From assembly GCA_029706075.1 (NCBI GenBank), contig JAINUG010000039.1:3724001-3788000 (forward strand): a stretch of DNA of 64,000 nt, written 5' to 3'. This document shows positions 11,862 to 27,010 of the stretch, piece by piece (the stretch's first letter is position 1; each line of letters starts with the position of its first letter). Source of the stretch: Aldrovandia affinis (taxonomy: Eukaryota; Chordata; Actinopteri; Notacanthiformes; Halosauridae). Position numbers and translations under genes: made by a program. The notes under the pieces were generated by a model. The model ran no database searches, was not told where the DNA came from, and saw nothing but the letters and a program-made list of their open reading frames with translations.

Positions 11862-13960
11862 TATGTCTGTTTTCCCACAACTGATTTTAAACACTCTCCA
11901 AGTGTCTTCATTCATTTCTTTACATTTCTAATGTGGGAGTTCACTCTAGGGCAAATAGAAAGTTAATATGCAGGTTTATACATTACAGTGTATGCTGCAC
12001 CCGCATTGAGGTGCAACACTGCAACATTTATCATATGGAGAGTGACCCCTTTAATCATGCACTGAATTACATGACCTTCACTGCATCACCACAGCATACA
12101 TAATTTGTTTTACTTGTTTTACAAACAATATTAGTTTGACTTGATTGTGGGTGCTTGCAGAGAATAGCAAGTACACATATTTTAATTAGACTCTACCAGC
12201 ACCGCGTGCAACGAAATCTTCAGAGTGACTGCATTGTGCGGAGCAACAATATTGTCAGTGGACGTATTGATAAAAAATTATCCATTGCAAATCGACATAT
12301 ACACTAATGCTAATAAAAGAAGCCAGAGGGAGAGAGGGAGGAAGAGAGGGCGAGAAAGTGAAAGAGAGAGTCAGTTAGTCACTCAGTCTGCCTGTCTGTC
12401 TATGGGAAGATTGAAGGCCAGAATCAAGCAGACAGATCAAAGCCTGCTGAATGATAGCAATAACAATCAACAAACAAAAAAACTATTGGAATGCTTTACG
12501 AAAATATGGTAGTTGAAATTAAAGTAATGTTTATTTAAAACCCTATTTAGAGAGCTGATGCCGTTTGTTTTGCCATAGCAAACACTGAAAGGAAAATTAA
12601 GCCCTACAATGTTGAATGGCAATGACCTCTGCTGAATGTAAATACACAAGCTACCACTCATAAGTAAATGTAGATATATTCAGAAGATGGTGTACATGTG
12701 TATACACAAAAGACCAAATGGCATATTGCTTTGTGATATGCAAAACGCCACCACAGGCATAGATGCCCTGGCCTCAATCACTATTAGACGGTAACATAAT
12801 CTTAGACATAACTTTGACATATACTGTATGCAAGTGCTACTGTTTTCTACACAAACAACATTTTACCAAGTTAATCTGGGTGATTGCTGAACTCGGTAAA
12901 CTATTTGTGAACAAACAAACACATAGGTTTAGAGAATTCTCTATTTACATGAAAGAGTGATTCCACCAATGGTAAGCATCTTTATCATCAATGTCTGAAA
13001 ACAAAGGCAGTCTATGCACCTGCAGGTAGCATGGTTGAAATTACATCTCAAGATAACATGAATGACATGGCTGAGCAACTTTGTTATAAGTTCCAGGGAG
13101 GTCATTTGAGTATGCGATTTTGAGAATGCTACCTGAGGGTACATAGACTTACATTGTTTTCAGACACCTATGCTAACAATATTAGCCATTGTTGGTGGAT
13201 TCGCCTTTTTATCGTATCAATACTTACATTGATCTTGGGTGAACTATTACTTTAAGGATTGTTGATGAAATCCAAGCCAACTGCATATGTTTCTAGCCAA
13301 GGTAACTGTGATTACTGCCATTTAACATGCATTGACTTGTAATCAAAAGTAATGTAATAATGGTTCAGCCTGTATACTGAAAAGTTGATAGGTGGAGGAT
13401 GAAAATTTGGAGAAACAGCAGAGGAAAATGGCCAACAGCTCATGGCCTTAAATATATTTAAAAATAATTACATCAATTATATTTGGAAACAAAAAACAAA
13501 GAATGAACAGAAGAAATGTAAGCAAGATCATTTGGTAAATTGAAAATTTCAGTGATTGCTTACAAGCTGTTAACTCAGTTAACTGGATTTCATTATAATA
13601 TAAATATTTAGTTCACTGTAAAACAACATTGTGGATGCAATATTAGAGAACCTTGAGTGTCTGAGTGTGGGAGGTGAAACCAGACCTAGGCCACAACAAA
13701 TATTAACAATATATATACACAAATATGCTAAATTGAAGCAAATATTTGTTTTAATGTTCAAATATTGATCCCAAAAGTAGCATTCTATGTGAAGGCATTT
13801 AAAAAACTCACAAAACAAAGTCCCCAAAAAACTAAAAAACACTAAAAACTTTTCCCTGCTTGTGTTACAGGTACAGTTTGCAGCTGCCAACGATTATGTC
13901 TATTACTGTATCACGAGTCACGACACTGATCTCTGGCGCAGACTATGATTAATCTTACCA
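11860..13960. other. Intron, AT-rich, no gene seen
   Basis: No exon or RNA gene supported. A short GA-rich patch lies at 12320-12370. TTCAAATATTGATCCCA at about 13759 recurs at about 14380 and suggests a duplicated or interspersed segment. Confidence 0.6.
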
Positions 13961-13967
13961 TGTAATA

Positions 13968-14042
13968 ATGCACATCTTGTAAGTCTCTCTGGATAAGATA
14001 AGTCTGCTAAATGCCTAAAATGTAAATGTAAATGTAAATGCA
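13968..14042 (+). mobile_element. SINE tail fragment with (AAATGT)n
   Basis: CTTGTAAGTCTCTCTGGATA then AGTCTGCTAAATGCCTAAA and repeated AAATGT units. This is the same tail as the SINE at 10555. The tRNA-like head is missing. Confidence 0.75.
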
Positions 14043-15430
14043 AAGTATATAAAACATGGCAACAATATGGATTAAAATAAACCATATAGTGATGCATATC
14101 GTGCTGGGACCTGGCATTGTGAAACAAATCGTATCGTGAGTTTGATGCATCATCCCACCCGTATTCTGCAGCGAGGTTAACTTCATTTACCATTCATTTG
14201 TACATTACTGAAGTGTTTTTTTCTATGTATTATGTCTTAGGGTCTAGAGATATTTCAATATTTTACATTATTTGGCATTGGGTCCATATTCATGGATTCA
14301 TCTGTTCACTTGTTATGACATCGAAAACACAACATATGATAAGGGATCTCCATGGTCCTCTTATATGTGTTTTAATATTCAAATATTGATCCCACAAAAT
14401 CAAATAATATTTGAAATTATTTAATATTAATGAATAACATTTTTATATATTCAGTGGTTCCCAAACAGTATTTGTAACATCAATTTATTTGTTGTTATTA
14501 TGTTGACTTACCCACAATCAGCTAGATTGTGTGTAGTGTAATTATTTGGTGCGATACAGTTTTTGTTTAGCATTAGCCACCATAGCCAAGATGAATGAAA
14601 GTGGATAGGGGACCACTCACCATACTCCAAAAAGCATGAAAATGTCCCCCAACAAACCCCACCAAAACCCTAATAGCAACATTTGCATGCCTGACTGTAT
14701 CTCAAGAGACATGCATGCACCTCAACACCGTAACGTTCAAATAGAAAATGAAAAATGGCTGCCCCATTAGCTGCTTTTCTTCAATCCAAACCATTACAAT
14801 TATATATATTAAAAAAAGAGTGATTGGGGACAGTTATAGATTTGCGCAGATTTTAAATCATCCACCTAAATCGCTAATGCTAACAATGAGCTGAGACTCA
14901 TTTACGAATGATAAACATGGTCTGTGGGACAAGTTTAATTAATCAATTCAATTCAATTAATTGGATAATTGGTGACAGAACTGTGCCGCATTCACTGTGT
15001 CACCTGAGAATGGGTGCACAGTATGTAATGACAAGAATAAACCATTGCAACGTACAATGTGCTGTCCTCTTGAAAACACAACAAACTAAATTAATGTATT
15101 AATACTGACCCCCTTTATCATTATACCTCAGTAATGGTATATGGTTAAATTCACCCTTACATATGCACCATACTATTTCGTTTCTCTCTGCAGTGTTTAT
15201 GAAAATTGCATGGGGCTTTCTGATGAATGGACATTTTCAACAAAGCACCAAACACAGTAATTAACTTGATGTTTAAAATGGTACAATTGTTGTGTGGCCT
15301 AGTTTGGCTGATGAGAGGCTGGGGGGGTGGAAGAGTGCTTTGTTCTCCAGAAAACACTTGATACCAGCACAGACCGATTCCGCTTTATGATTTGCAACAT
15401 TGGCCGTGAACTGCGATTACAAGCGTTTAG
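14043..15430. other. Intron with a lone hAT end
   Basis: CAGTGGTTCCCAAACAG starting at 14452 is a typical hAT terminal sequence. No matching right end was found, so only a fragment is supported. The rest is AT-rich and without genes. Confidence 0.45.
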
Positions 15431-15439
15431 CCCAAAGTG

Positions 15440-15980
15440 GAGGTTCAACACTTTATCAAAGTCATTTTAATTACTCAATTAATTTAATCGCAATATACCT
15501 AAATGTTCAAGAGACGCGGCCTCCCAGTTAGGAAGACGAACCGGAATTGGATACGGTCTCTTTCCATTCGGCTGGTCACTTTTCCTAACGTTTTACAATG
15601 AGGCTGTCAAACGACACCAGATCTTCTGATTTATAAGCGACACCGCAACGCAACAGGCATTTCGGCAGTTCAGCTCTCAGGTCATAATTTATTATGGGCC
15701 CAGCCCAACAATCAAGTGTTAAACAGAACAAAAAGCCATAGCCAGTAAATTCAGATTGTATTAGTGTGCTGATATCGTTTACAGGCCTCTGGGGAGGCCA
15801 CGTTTGGTCTCACAGGGGCGGAAACAGGGGGCGGTGTCTTGGAGGACGGAGGCTCATGTGCCAGAAGTAGTTATTGTGTCAGGTTGATTTATTGAGTGAG
15901 CTTCATTCCTCTGAATGTTCTCAGATATTTATTTCCCTAAAGGCCCCCAAACAAGCCTCGTTCGAGAGATCATCGCCAGC
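15440..15980. promoter_or_regulatory. Candidate conserved non-coding element
   Basis: Contains TTAATTACTCAATTAATTTAATC-like homeodomain clusters (15466-15489), CATAATTTATTATGG, and two GC-box-like GGGGCGG/GGGGGCGG sites near 15816 and 15829. Role inferred. Confidence 0.34.
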
Positions 15981-18130
15981 CTGTTTCGGAGAGTCAGGAT
16001 ATTTTTTTGTTTGTTTGTTTTTTTGTTTGTTTCATTCTTCCTGCCTCAAAAAGAACAATCGAGCAACTGAGAAAGGGCTCTGTAGAATTTGTACATTTTA
16101 TCACTGTCAACATTACTGAATGACCTCTGTATGACATGATATAATTCAATATCACTTACTGTTTTCCATTAGTCTTTATTCAACAATATTATTTAATAAC
16201 TTCTATTTTTACAGCACTTACTATTCTCCCTAAAACATCTGGACATCACCAGATCACACAGATGGATAGAACATAATAAATAATAAAACATTTAGATCAC
16301 CAAAAAATTGATCTTATATTTTTTTTCAATGTGAAATGTGCTGGACTATATGCATCTCTCTGGATCACATGATCTCATCATCTTTCTTTAACTCAAAATG
16401 TCATCCCAAATAACTTCCTCATCCTCCATAGTCCCTTGTGTACTATACGACCTTGTTAATCCTAGCTATGCATACAAACGGGAATAAACACTAACCAGTC
16501 CCAGTTAGATACACCAAATGAGAAAATTTGACAATGATTCCAATTTGTGCTGCTGACAATTTGACAACTTGTTGATACTAGTGTTTGCATTTTCTATTTA
16601 TTCACATTGTTCTAACCCTATTGAAATACAGTGCATTGCAGTGAAGCCAACTTACATGACAAGGTGAAGTGGTCTCTGGGCAATGTGCAATGCATCAAGA
16701 GATGCACGTGAGCCTGTGAACATTAAAAGATTTAAAGTGTTTATGTAGGAGCTGAGAATCTCAAGTGTCGCACGTCAGAGTCCTCTACAAATGGAAATGC
16801 CATTCTATAGCTCCAGAACAAAAGCGCAGTTTGGTTGTTCACCTGACAGGTGACTTGGAGTGCCATGTGGACCTCAAACCCAGCAGTAAATATAAATTGT
16901 AGCTTCCTATTTATCCGGACACCTCTGGCTCCCTTCAAATGGAGAGAGCCTGCGGTAGCTGATTAGGACTGTAGTACTAGCCTAACAACCTAGTTACCTG
17001 GCAAGCCGTTTTAATGTTCTCCTTGTGAATAACGTAAACCAAGTAAACTACTCTTCCGTCACATGTCGGCTATGATTTATAGTTGCATACCACAACTTAG
17101 CTGCAATTAAGTTAATATTATGGCTAGATAGCCAGATAATACTAACAACAAGCTACAGATGCTGTATATAGACACAATGTAGCTTTGCTACCTAACACAG
17201 TCTAGTATACAATGTTTGTTAATGCAGTGGGGGAAACGGCATGTGCAATGTTGTCGCCAATGTCGCCAAGTTCAGAATGATTCATGTTCACATTCATATC
17301 TCCTCCCAGCTAGTAAATGTGGTACTGTATTTTATATATGCCATTTATATATGCCATGCCATTTTTACATTACTGAAGGAATACACCACTGAAAGAGCAC
17401 TGGATCCTGAAACCAATAACTATTTGCAAACGGTACCTTGGACTTGCATAATGTTGCTTGTTAAAAAAGAATACGGAAAGCTAAGCATCAAAGACTGAAG
17501 ACACTTGAACTTTGTTGAGCTCAACATCGTAGGGGAAAAAGCAGATGATCCGTTCCATTGATTTTCCAGATGGCTCTCTTGATAGGTTAACACAGTGACA
17601 CTGGACAATCTGCAAGAGCTGCCATTGGCATTTCACTGAAATTCCCTGTGTGTATGTGTGAGTATTCTCTCAGGGCATATATTTTCACGCCGCATGTCAG
17701 GCCCATATGCAATCCTTAATTTTATACATAAAAGTTCATAAAAATGTATAAAGTGCTATTTTTTTGAATAATCTGTTTGAATGTCAACAACCAAATGCAC
17801 AAATAATGTAAGACGTTGAAACATTATCACTTGCTTTTTTTTTTACTCCCAAGTTAAGATCAAAAACATTGCAGTCCAACTGCCATTCTGAATATTAACT
17901 CATAATTCACAAATTCAGGATACTTAGACTATTACCTACATACTCACATAACACATGGAAATACTGTACCATTTGACAATGTGCTTTTCGGCACAAACTC
18001 TCATTTACGATGCCAACAGTGGTACACCTTCACCAATTTGTGCAAATTAATAATACATGCATGTTAAACCGAGCAACTGAAGCAAAAATCTTCCATAATT
18101 TGCCCTAGATGAGCAAATACCCGGCTAATT
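15981..18130. other. Intron, AT-rich, no gene seen
   Basis: T-rich TTTG repeats at 16001-16031. The remainder is unique sequence without recognisable coding or mobile features. Confidence 0.6.
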
Positions 18131-18139
18131 TGCTGAAAA

Positions 18140-18320
18140 CCCTGTCCTGCATTTGAATACACTCCCTCACGCTCAGCTTCATGACCTTGGCCGATCCGTT
18201 CTCTCTGGGGCCCTGTGTCACATGAGCATTAACATATTGCAAGCACAAACCTTATCCTTAATTAATGTGTATTCATGGAAGGACGCAGCTCTTTAAGTTC
18301 AGTTGAGTGAAATGTCTCTT
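18140..18320. promoter_or_regulatory. Candidate conserved non-coding element
   Basis: Short repeat-poor block with CATGAGCATTAACATATTGC and CCTTAATTAATGTGTATTC. Called on texture only. Confidence 0.33.
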
Positions 18321-18648
18321 TTATACTCTTGGACTGGGAAGAGACAACTCCCCAATGTTTATTTATACAGAGTTCATTGTACTGCATTTTTCCAGAAACA
18401 TATGCTTTTCTATCGCAAGTTTTCTTCAGGATGTTATCTTATTGGCCGTTTAACTATATTTTAATGAGAGCTACTGCATGTGCAGAATAGATCAAAACAT
18501 TACAGAGCAAAATCATTTAGCCATGTCTGCATACACAGCAAAGAAAACAGGCAAGGAAACAGCCCATGGTGCTGTTGTGAAAATTAACTGTGCAATCTGC
18601 AATCTCTGCGTATGGACTTATGAACAATGCACCTTAATGTGTCCATGT

Positions 18649-19363
18649 CAGCGGTTCTCAACCTTGGTCCTGGCGGGCTGCAGGGTACACTGGTTTTTGT
18701 TTTCACACAAAGATCAGCAACAAAATAAGACCCAAGACACCAGGGGCTTGTGCAGTAGGCAGTATGGTTTGTTACATTTCAAGTGTTGCATCTATTGAAC
18801 AGGAAGTTTGTTCTGAACAGTTTGCTTCACTTTGCAGCATCCTTCCGAAGATGTTTCGTGGGTGTATCGTGGGGGCGGGAACGTTGGCTCCACTAGGTTG
18901 GTGGTGGGGTAACTTTTTGCAACAAGTTCAAAGTATGTGATTGGTCAGAGCATAAAGCCCCACACAATTTCCCACACGCCATACCTGCAACATTCTGACA
19001 TTCACTCCAGTCCTGTTTCAGTTTTAAAACATTCAAGTAATGTTTTTTGTACTCTTGAATGCACCCCGGATGAGGTGAGTTCAACATCTTTGATTGATCG
19101 ATTACTACTAGTGGCTCTGTGTGGCTCGGTAGGTAGAGCATGGCGCTGACAATGCTTAGGTTGTGGGATTGATTCCCATTGGGCCCATATATACTGAAAA
19201 ATGTATGAATTCTGAATTACTGTAAGTCACTTTGGATAAAAGTGTCTGCTAAATGGCATGTACATACTGTATACATACTGTATATATATATATATAGAGT
19301 ACTGAGTCAAAACAAAAACCTGCACAACATGTGGACCTCCAGGACCAGGATTAAGAACCACTG
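18649..19363. mobile_element. hAT-type element with nested SINE
   Basis: Left end CAGCGGTTCTCAACCTTGG; the complement of the right end begins CCAGTGGTTCTTAATCCTGG, a good inverted match. Flanks GTCCATGT and GTCTGTAG are a poor but possible 8-bp duplication. No transposase remains inside, and a SINE occupies 19113-19258. Confidence 0.7.
19113..19258 (+). mobile_element. tRNA-derived SINE inserted in a hAT relic
   Basis: Head GGCTCGGTAGGTAGAGCATG (A box) and GGATTGATTCCC (B box), body ACTGAAAAATGTATGAATTC, tail GTAAGTCACTTTGGATAAAA then GTGTCTGCTAAATG. It is a close relative of the minus-strand copy at 52547. The extra body and tail exclude a functional tRNA gene. Confidence 0.88.
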
Positions 19364-19369
19364 GTCTGT

Positions 19370-20310
19370 AGTGACAAATTCATACAGAGAGTAAAAACAA
19401 TAATTCAATAGTTTGTCAGTTAAGCAGGGCAGTTCTCAGATGATGCACTGTTCTTTGGTTGTGATGATGTATTGTACTGAAATGGTCATACAATGTGGAA
19501 AAAATGTGTTCAAATGGCCCATAGAATGCAAACAAACAGAAAAGACAAACAAGTCTTTTTTTATTTGTGTTGTTTTTAGTTGCATAAGAGGTGTACATTC
19601 ATAAAACCTGCAACAGAAACAATTACTTTTACTTGCTCTAAGAAAATGCTGCCATGGAAAAAATGACTGAAAAAAAAAGATTTTGAATGATTTTGAGTAT
19701 TTTAAAAAAGATTGCTTTGCTTCTTTAAAAAGATATTTCAGTCAGATTGGTTTCCTTCAGCAGGACAGATCAACATAAATTGTGACAGAGGGCAAGTCCT
19801 CCTCTGCCCAAGGGATTGAAAATGGGAAATAAGCATTTCCTGTTCCATTCCATGGGTCAGAAAAAAAGGCTTGCAGTGAAGTGGCAACGAATAACTGCTT
19901 GTACCCTGCAGACTGCTAGAGTCCCAACCTTATAAAGGCCTACACTTCAAACAAAAATTATTCACCCGTCACCTAGTAATTCATCGGTCCATTTAATATT
20001 GGAGACGATGGAGCATCTTTACTCCTGAGTTTATATGAATAATGTACAAAAGATGAAAACAAATATTTAACTTTACTGTGGAATGAAAGAAATCTATACT
20101 TTCACTACATTTCAGTAATATTACTCCCAAGGGTCATACAAGTGAAATGAGTGCTAATGCTGCATTTTTGTGATCCTCCGAAACTCTTTTTCCGAGATGT
20201 CAGCTCAGTAAGACTTGGGAATTCGGGTCCATCGAGCTCAATGACAACATAAAAAAATGGAGGACCACAATAAATAGATTTTTATCTGTCATTTTTATGT
20301 TTACTGAATA
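19370..20310. other. Intron, AT-rich, no gene seen
   Basis: No coding, RNA or mobile feature supported. A short TA run precedes it at 19281-19297. Confidence 0.6.
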
Positions 20311-20312
20311 TA

Positions 20313-20660
20313 CAGGTAACTGCCAAAATAAAGGAAACACTTGAGTAAATTCAGGCTTCTGGAGGCTCTGTTATGGTGTGCAGTACATTTTCCTGGCATG
20401 ATTGAGGTCCACTCAACCCCTTAGGAGGGCAAGGAAACACCAATAAATACCTATGGGAGATTCTGGAGCCACAATTTTCCAGCACCAAAACATCAAATTA
20501 TGGAATTTGTCGTGGAAGAGTGGTGTTGCATCCCTTCAATTGAGTTCCAGACACTTGTAGAATCTATGCCAAGGTGCACTGAAGCTGTTCTGGCAGCTCA
20601 TGGTGGCCCAACGCCCTATTAAGACACTTTATGTTGATGTTTCCTTTCCTTGCAAAATAA
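20313..20660 (+). mobile_element. Internally deleted Tc1-type element
   Basis: Starts CAGGTAACTGCCAAAATAAA and ends with the opposite-strand match ATGTTTCCTTTCC before decaying. The retained middle (TATGGGAGATTCTGGAGC) matches the WEILE-coding part of the copy at 30231. Most of the transposase is deleted. Confidence 0.8.
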
Positions 20661-22836
20661 TTTGCATGAGCAAAGGTTACAAAAACATGTTTTATTGAAA
20701 AAGCAAACATTTTTACCATTCAGTGACAAAAACACACTTTTTCCAGAAGGACTGACATCAAAGGTCTAAATTCACCAAGCCGGAAACTCTGTATGGAATA
20801 TTCTGGGAAAACAAGTCGAGCAACTGGGACAGATCTTAATTTCAAAGCCATTTATTTTCAATCAAACACAAACTTTCCGATATCAGTAACAATTAACAAA
20901 GTAACAATTAAAATGGTAAAAAAGACTTTCACCATAGTAAAACGGTAAAATGGCTGAAGTGAACCGCCTAAATTAATATTGAATTACAACTCCCATGGGA
21001 TGCAACATTTCATATCGTCTGGTGGGACCTTTTAATTTTTTACTTTTTACATTGATCACCAGATTCCTCATCCCGGAAATTCCTGTTACTTAGCATTCTC
21101 CAACTTTCCCTGTGTTTGGTATCACAAGAGTCCCACTTGTAATCATGACCAGAAAGTTCGACAAGAGTGTCGGGAACAGGCATTTATGTGAATTCCTGTC
21201 CCCCTGTTCAGAGTAATAAGTACAAATTGCAAAGGGCATAGGCATGCTTTTAAGCCCAAATACGATCCATGCTCTGTCTATAAATAAACTCATCCTTGTA
21301 CCAAACCTGGATTTAGCATGAGAGTTCAAATTGACTAGACTTTAGACTTTATATACGTACATTTAGATACAGCAAAACCTCAGGGTCATGTACTGACATG
21401 GTGTCAACCCGGAAATAGCATGCGCAATTACCACCTTGTCAATATCATGTTCTTTTTTAATCACTGGAGCAAATATACCAGAATTAAACCAATCAAACTT
21501 TCCATTTATAGGAAAGGGGCATGTCTTGGCACTATTGCTAAAGAATGTGTCAAAATAACAGCATTTGACATTGTTAGGATTCTGGTTACTGGGAGATTGT
21601 ATTGGAACAAAGACATTCTGAGGGCAGTCAGAGCTGTAGCTACACGAGGGGTGGTATATTCTCCAGGTTTAATGAGAGAGAGGTTGATTCAAGGTGGAAC
21701 ATTCATAAACTGCACAGTTCTGAACATTGACAACACAGGGAGGTAAATTAGACAGTTTATTATATTGAGACAATAAAATGACAAAGGAAAACTCAGGGCT
21801 AAGTTGCATGGAATGATGGGGGGGGGGGGGACCTTGCTTTTCAAGTAAATGTTGAGGACAAATGTTGATTGAATCCAGACAGGTTTTCGTGTTTTGCAAC
21901 TGAGCTGTCAGGATAATGCCTTTGTTTGCAATCTTACCTTATGGTACCTTGCTAACCTGATAAATGTACATGCTTAAAGCCCCACCCTCCCTTATTTTCA
22001 ATTATATATGATCTCTAGTCAACAACAATATGCCTCATTTGTGTTTTTCACCAAAATGATTAATTAAACCATTAAAACATTGGCATGATTTAAGCCACAT
22101 TCCTTCCCTCATGAAGAAATTCACAATGAACTGAAAAAATCAAGGCAATATTTACTGATAAAATTAAATGGCCTCCAGATTGGCCTGTACAAAAACATTA
22201 CCATGGACAATGTCTATAGATCTGGCAAACAAGTTATTTCTCTCTGGCAACTGACGGCAGCAACGACACGGCCAAACTGTACCCAAGTAATTGTGCGATT
22301 GTGGTTTACTGGGAACCCTCCAACCCCTCCGACGTACATGCTCTGCTTTTTATGGTAAATCGAGGGTTTTTTCATCCTTGGCTGAGAGTTTTCACCTCTG
22401 CAATGTTGGTACCTCTGGAGGTTCATTGAGTGAATCCAGACTTTTGTGCTCATCCTCACATATTGGAAGCTTTTTAAAAAAACAAATACACAAATAAATC
22501 TCACAGACACCCCATAAACCTGTTAAGCAATAATAAGAATAACATTTTAAAAGCCACAACACAATTCAATCAAAGCAGAATTCAATTTGACTTCACAGCA
22601 CTGATCTATGAGGGGGGGGGGGGTAGACAGACATCCTGCTATTTCCCAGACACTGCTCCTCTTCATTTCCTCACTGAGAGATTTCACAAACAAGTTGCAC
22701 AAATTTAGCAACAGCAACGCTTGGTCACAATCGGATCTGTGGCAACTACAAATATTGCTGAAAATCGGCATGTACCAAGTGGGCAGAAATATTTGATTGT
22801 GTCTGATAAGAGATTTAATAAAAAACACGAATGTAG
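20661..22836. other. Intron, no gene; one MITE end near 21850-21890
   Basis: GACAAATGTTGATTGAATCC at 21858 matches the terminal sequence of the 31561/36611 MITE family; its partner end is unclear. G-runs lie at 21819-21830 and 22612-22622. Frames on either strand match no family. Confidence 0.5.
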
Positions 22837-23200
22837 GGGGCTGGCGGATAGCGTAGCGGTCTAACACACCACACTTTGGCTGGTCCGGTTCAAAAACCGC
22901 ATCTCTACCAGACCGGCCCTGGTCGTCAGCCCTGATCGGAGGCGGCGTTTGGCTGTCCGCCTCCGGGGAGGGGGAGGGTGAGCCGGCACGAGTCCGTCGA
23001 GGAGCAGGTAAAGGTGGTCCGTGGTAGAATTCCGTCTCGGAAGAGGCGGATATAATCGGCCTGGAAATAGTGTCTCGACCCGGAGGACAGGCGGCGGACT
23101 CGTGGGGGAAGGTGAATTGAGATAAATAGAGGGTATAATTGGCAACCAAATTGGGAGAAAAACAGGGAAAAATGCGAAATAATTTTTTTTTTTTTCTTTT
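22837..23200 (+). mobile_element. tRNA-derived SINE, second family
   Basis: Head CTGGCGGATAGCGTAGCGGT with B-box-like GGTTCAAAAAC. A GC-rich body follows. The tail reads CCAAATTGGGAGAAAAACAG then GGAAAAATGCG and ends in a T-run. The 200-residue minus-strand frame over this stretch is an accident of the SINE. Confidence 0.75.
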
Positions 23201-24225
23201 TTAAACACGTTTGCTCGCTCTCTCATGGGGTTACTGTTTTTCAAGAGCCCATATTGCAGTCAACTGACGGCAAAGGGTAAATTATACATTTAATTCAACA
23301 ACTACCAGAAACTCTTACGTTTGCATCAGCTCATCAAATTGTCTGTTTAGGTGTGATGTTGGATAAACAATGTAGGACAATTAACTATTAGCATGTATTA
23401 TTAAAAGAGCTAAACATATATTTTTTTCATTTATGCAAAACGGTGTTATAAATCACTGTAAATTAATTTGAGAAGATTGTATTTGTTTACATACAGGTCT
23501 AGCTCTGCAGGGAATTACTGTGTGACTCAATCCTTACTCCTGAGCAAAGATAACTCAGCCATTGTTTGAATGATTTCAACTTCTACAAACACTGTTGTAA
23601 CACAAGGTTCCATTATCTCTATTTCCCAGACAGGTGACAGGTCTTCACGGTAAATTCCGTAGAGCACTTTTGTGTGTTACTATTTTTTTGTGTTGCAAAC
23701 CACTTTTCCTGGACGGTTCATTAGTCATCCAGACTGTAGATCTTCTGGGCTGTGTGTTTGACAGTTAACCGCTTAATCTTCTCCGCGGCTTTAAACAGAG
23801 TAGTATATGAATGTAGGCAGAACACTAAAACAGATTACCTACGACATACGATTCTGTTCTGCGTGTCACGCCATTACAGAGTGATCTGCAGCCGAAGGTA
23901 GTCGGAAGGTCATCTCGAATTCTGATCACTGCTCAGTAAGACCATAACTCATAAAGAGCTTAGAGCTTAGATTCTAGGGGTGTGCTGACTAGTGGGGAAA
24001 TATATACCGTTACGACTTTGGACAATTTTAGGACCATGACCATCATACAACTAATTTTGTGAAAAAAGATAGCTAAGCATTTCAAGGATATTGGAAAATT
24101 GCATAATCTAGCATTTGTCATGTGTAATTGGATTTTACTTGGCTAGTACTACTGCCAATCAATACATGAACACTGTGATTGGAGTACATACCTCTGATCT
24201 GCCCCCTGCATCAAGTGCACTGTGT
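23201..24225. other. Intron, AT-rich, no gene seen
   Basis: Unique sequence. Nothing supported. Confidence 0.6.
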
Positions 24226-24227
24226 GT

Positions 24228-26750
<2,523 letters not shown>

Positions 26751-26759
26751 CAAAACATC

Positions 26760-27010
26760 TAAACTGATCAAAGTACATCAAAGTGCTGATCATTCATTCC
26801 CCGGAGCAGTAAGGGTCAATTTTAATTGCAAAATGTAAACGCTCACAATTAAAGCTTTGTGGTACTTAAAGCTCGCCCCAAAGAGGAACCTTAAGAGCAG
26901 CATACAAATGAGAGAGAGGCTGTCTGAGAGAGTTCGCACAGCCGCCTTGCAAAAACGGTGCCATTAAAATCGCTCCCTAGCTTTTTAACATTCAAGCGCG
27001 CGTGCAGAGA
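26760..27010. promoter_or_regulatory. Candidate conserved non-coding element
   Basis: Repeat-poor block with GATCATTCATTCCCCGG, TCAATTTTAATTGCAAAATG and CTCACAATTAAAGC. Regulatory role inferred. Confidence 0.36.

Noticed and set aside
19113..19200. Functional tRNA gene
   Set aside because: A and B boxes are present, but the acceptor stem is not formed and the sequence continues into a SINE body and tail. The same applies at 10555, 22837 and 52547.
22547..23149. 200-residue minus-strand frame
   Set aside because: Lies across a tRNA-derived SINE and its GC-rich body; the Pro/Arg-rich translation has no family features.
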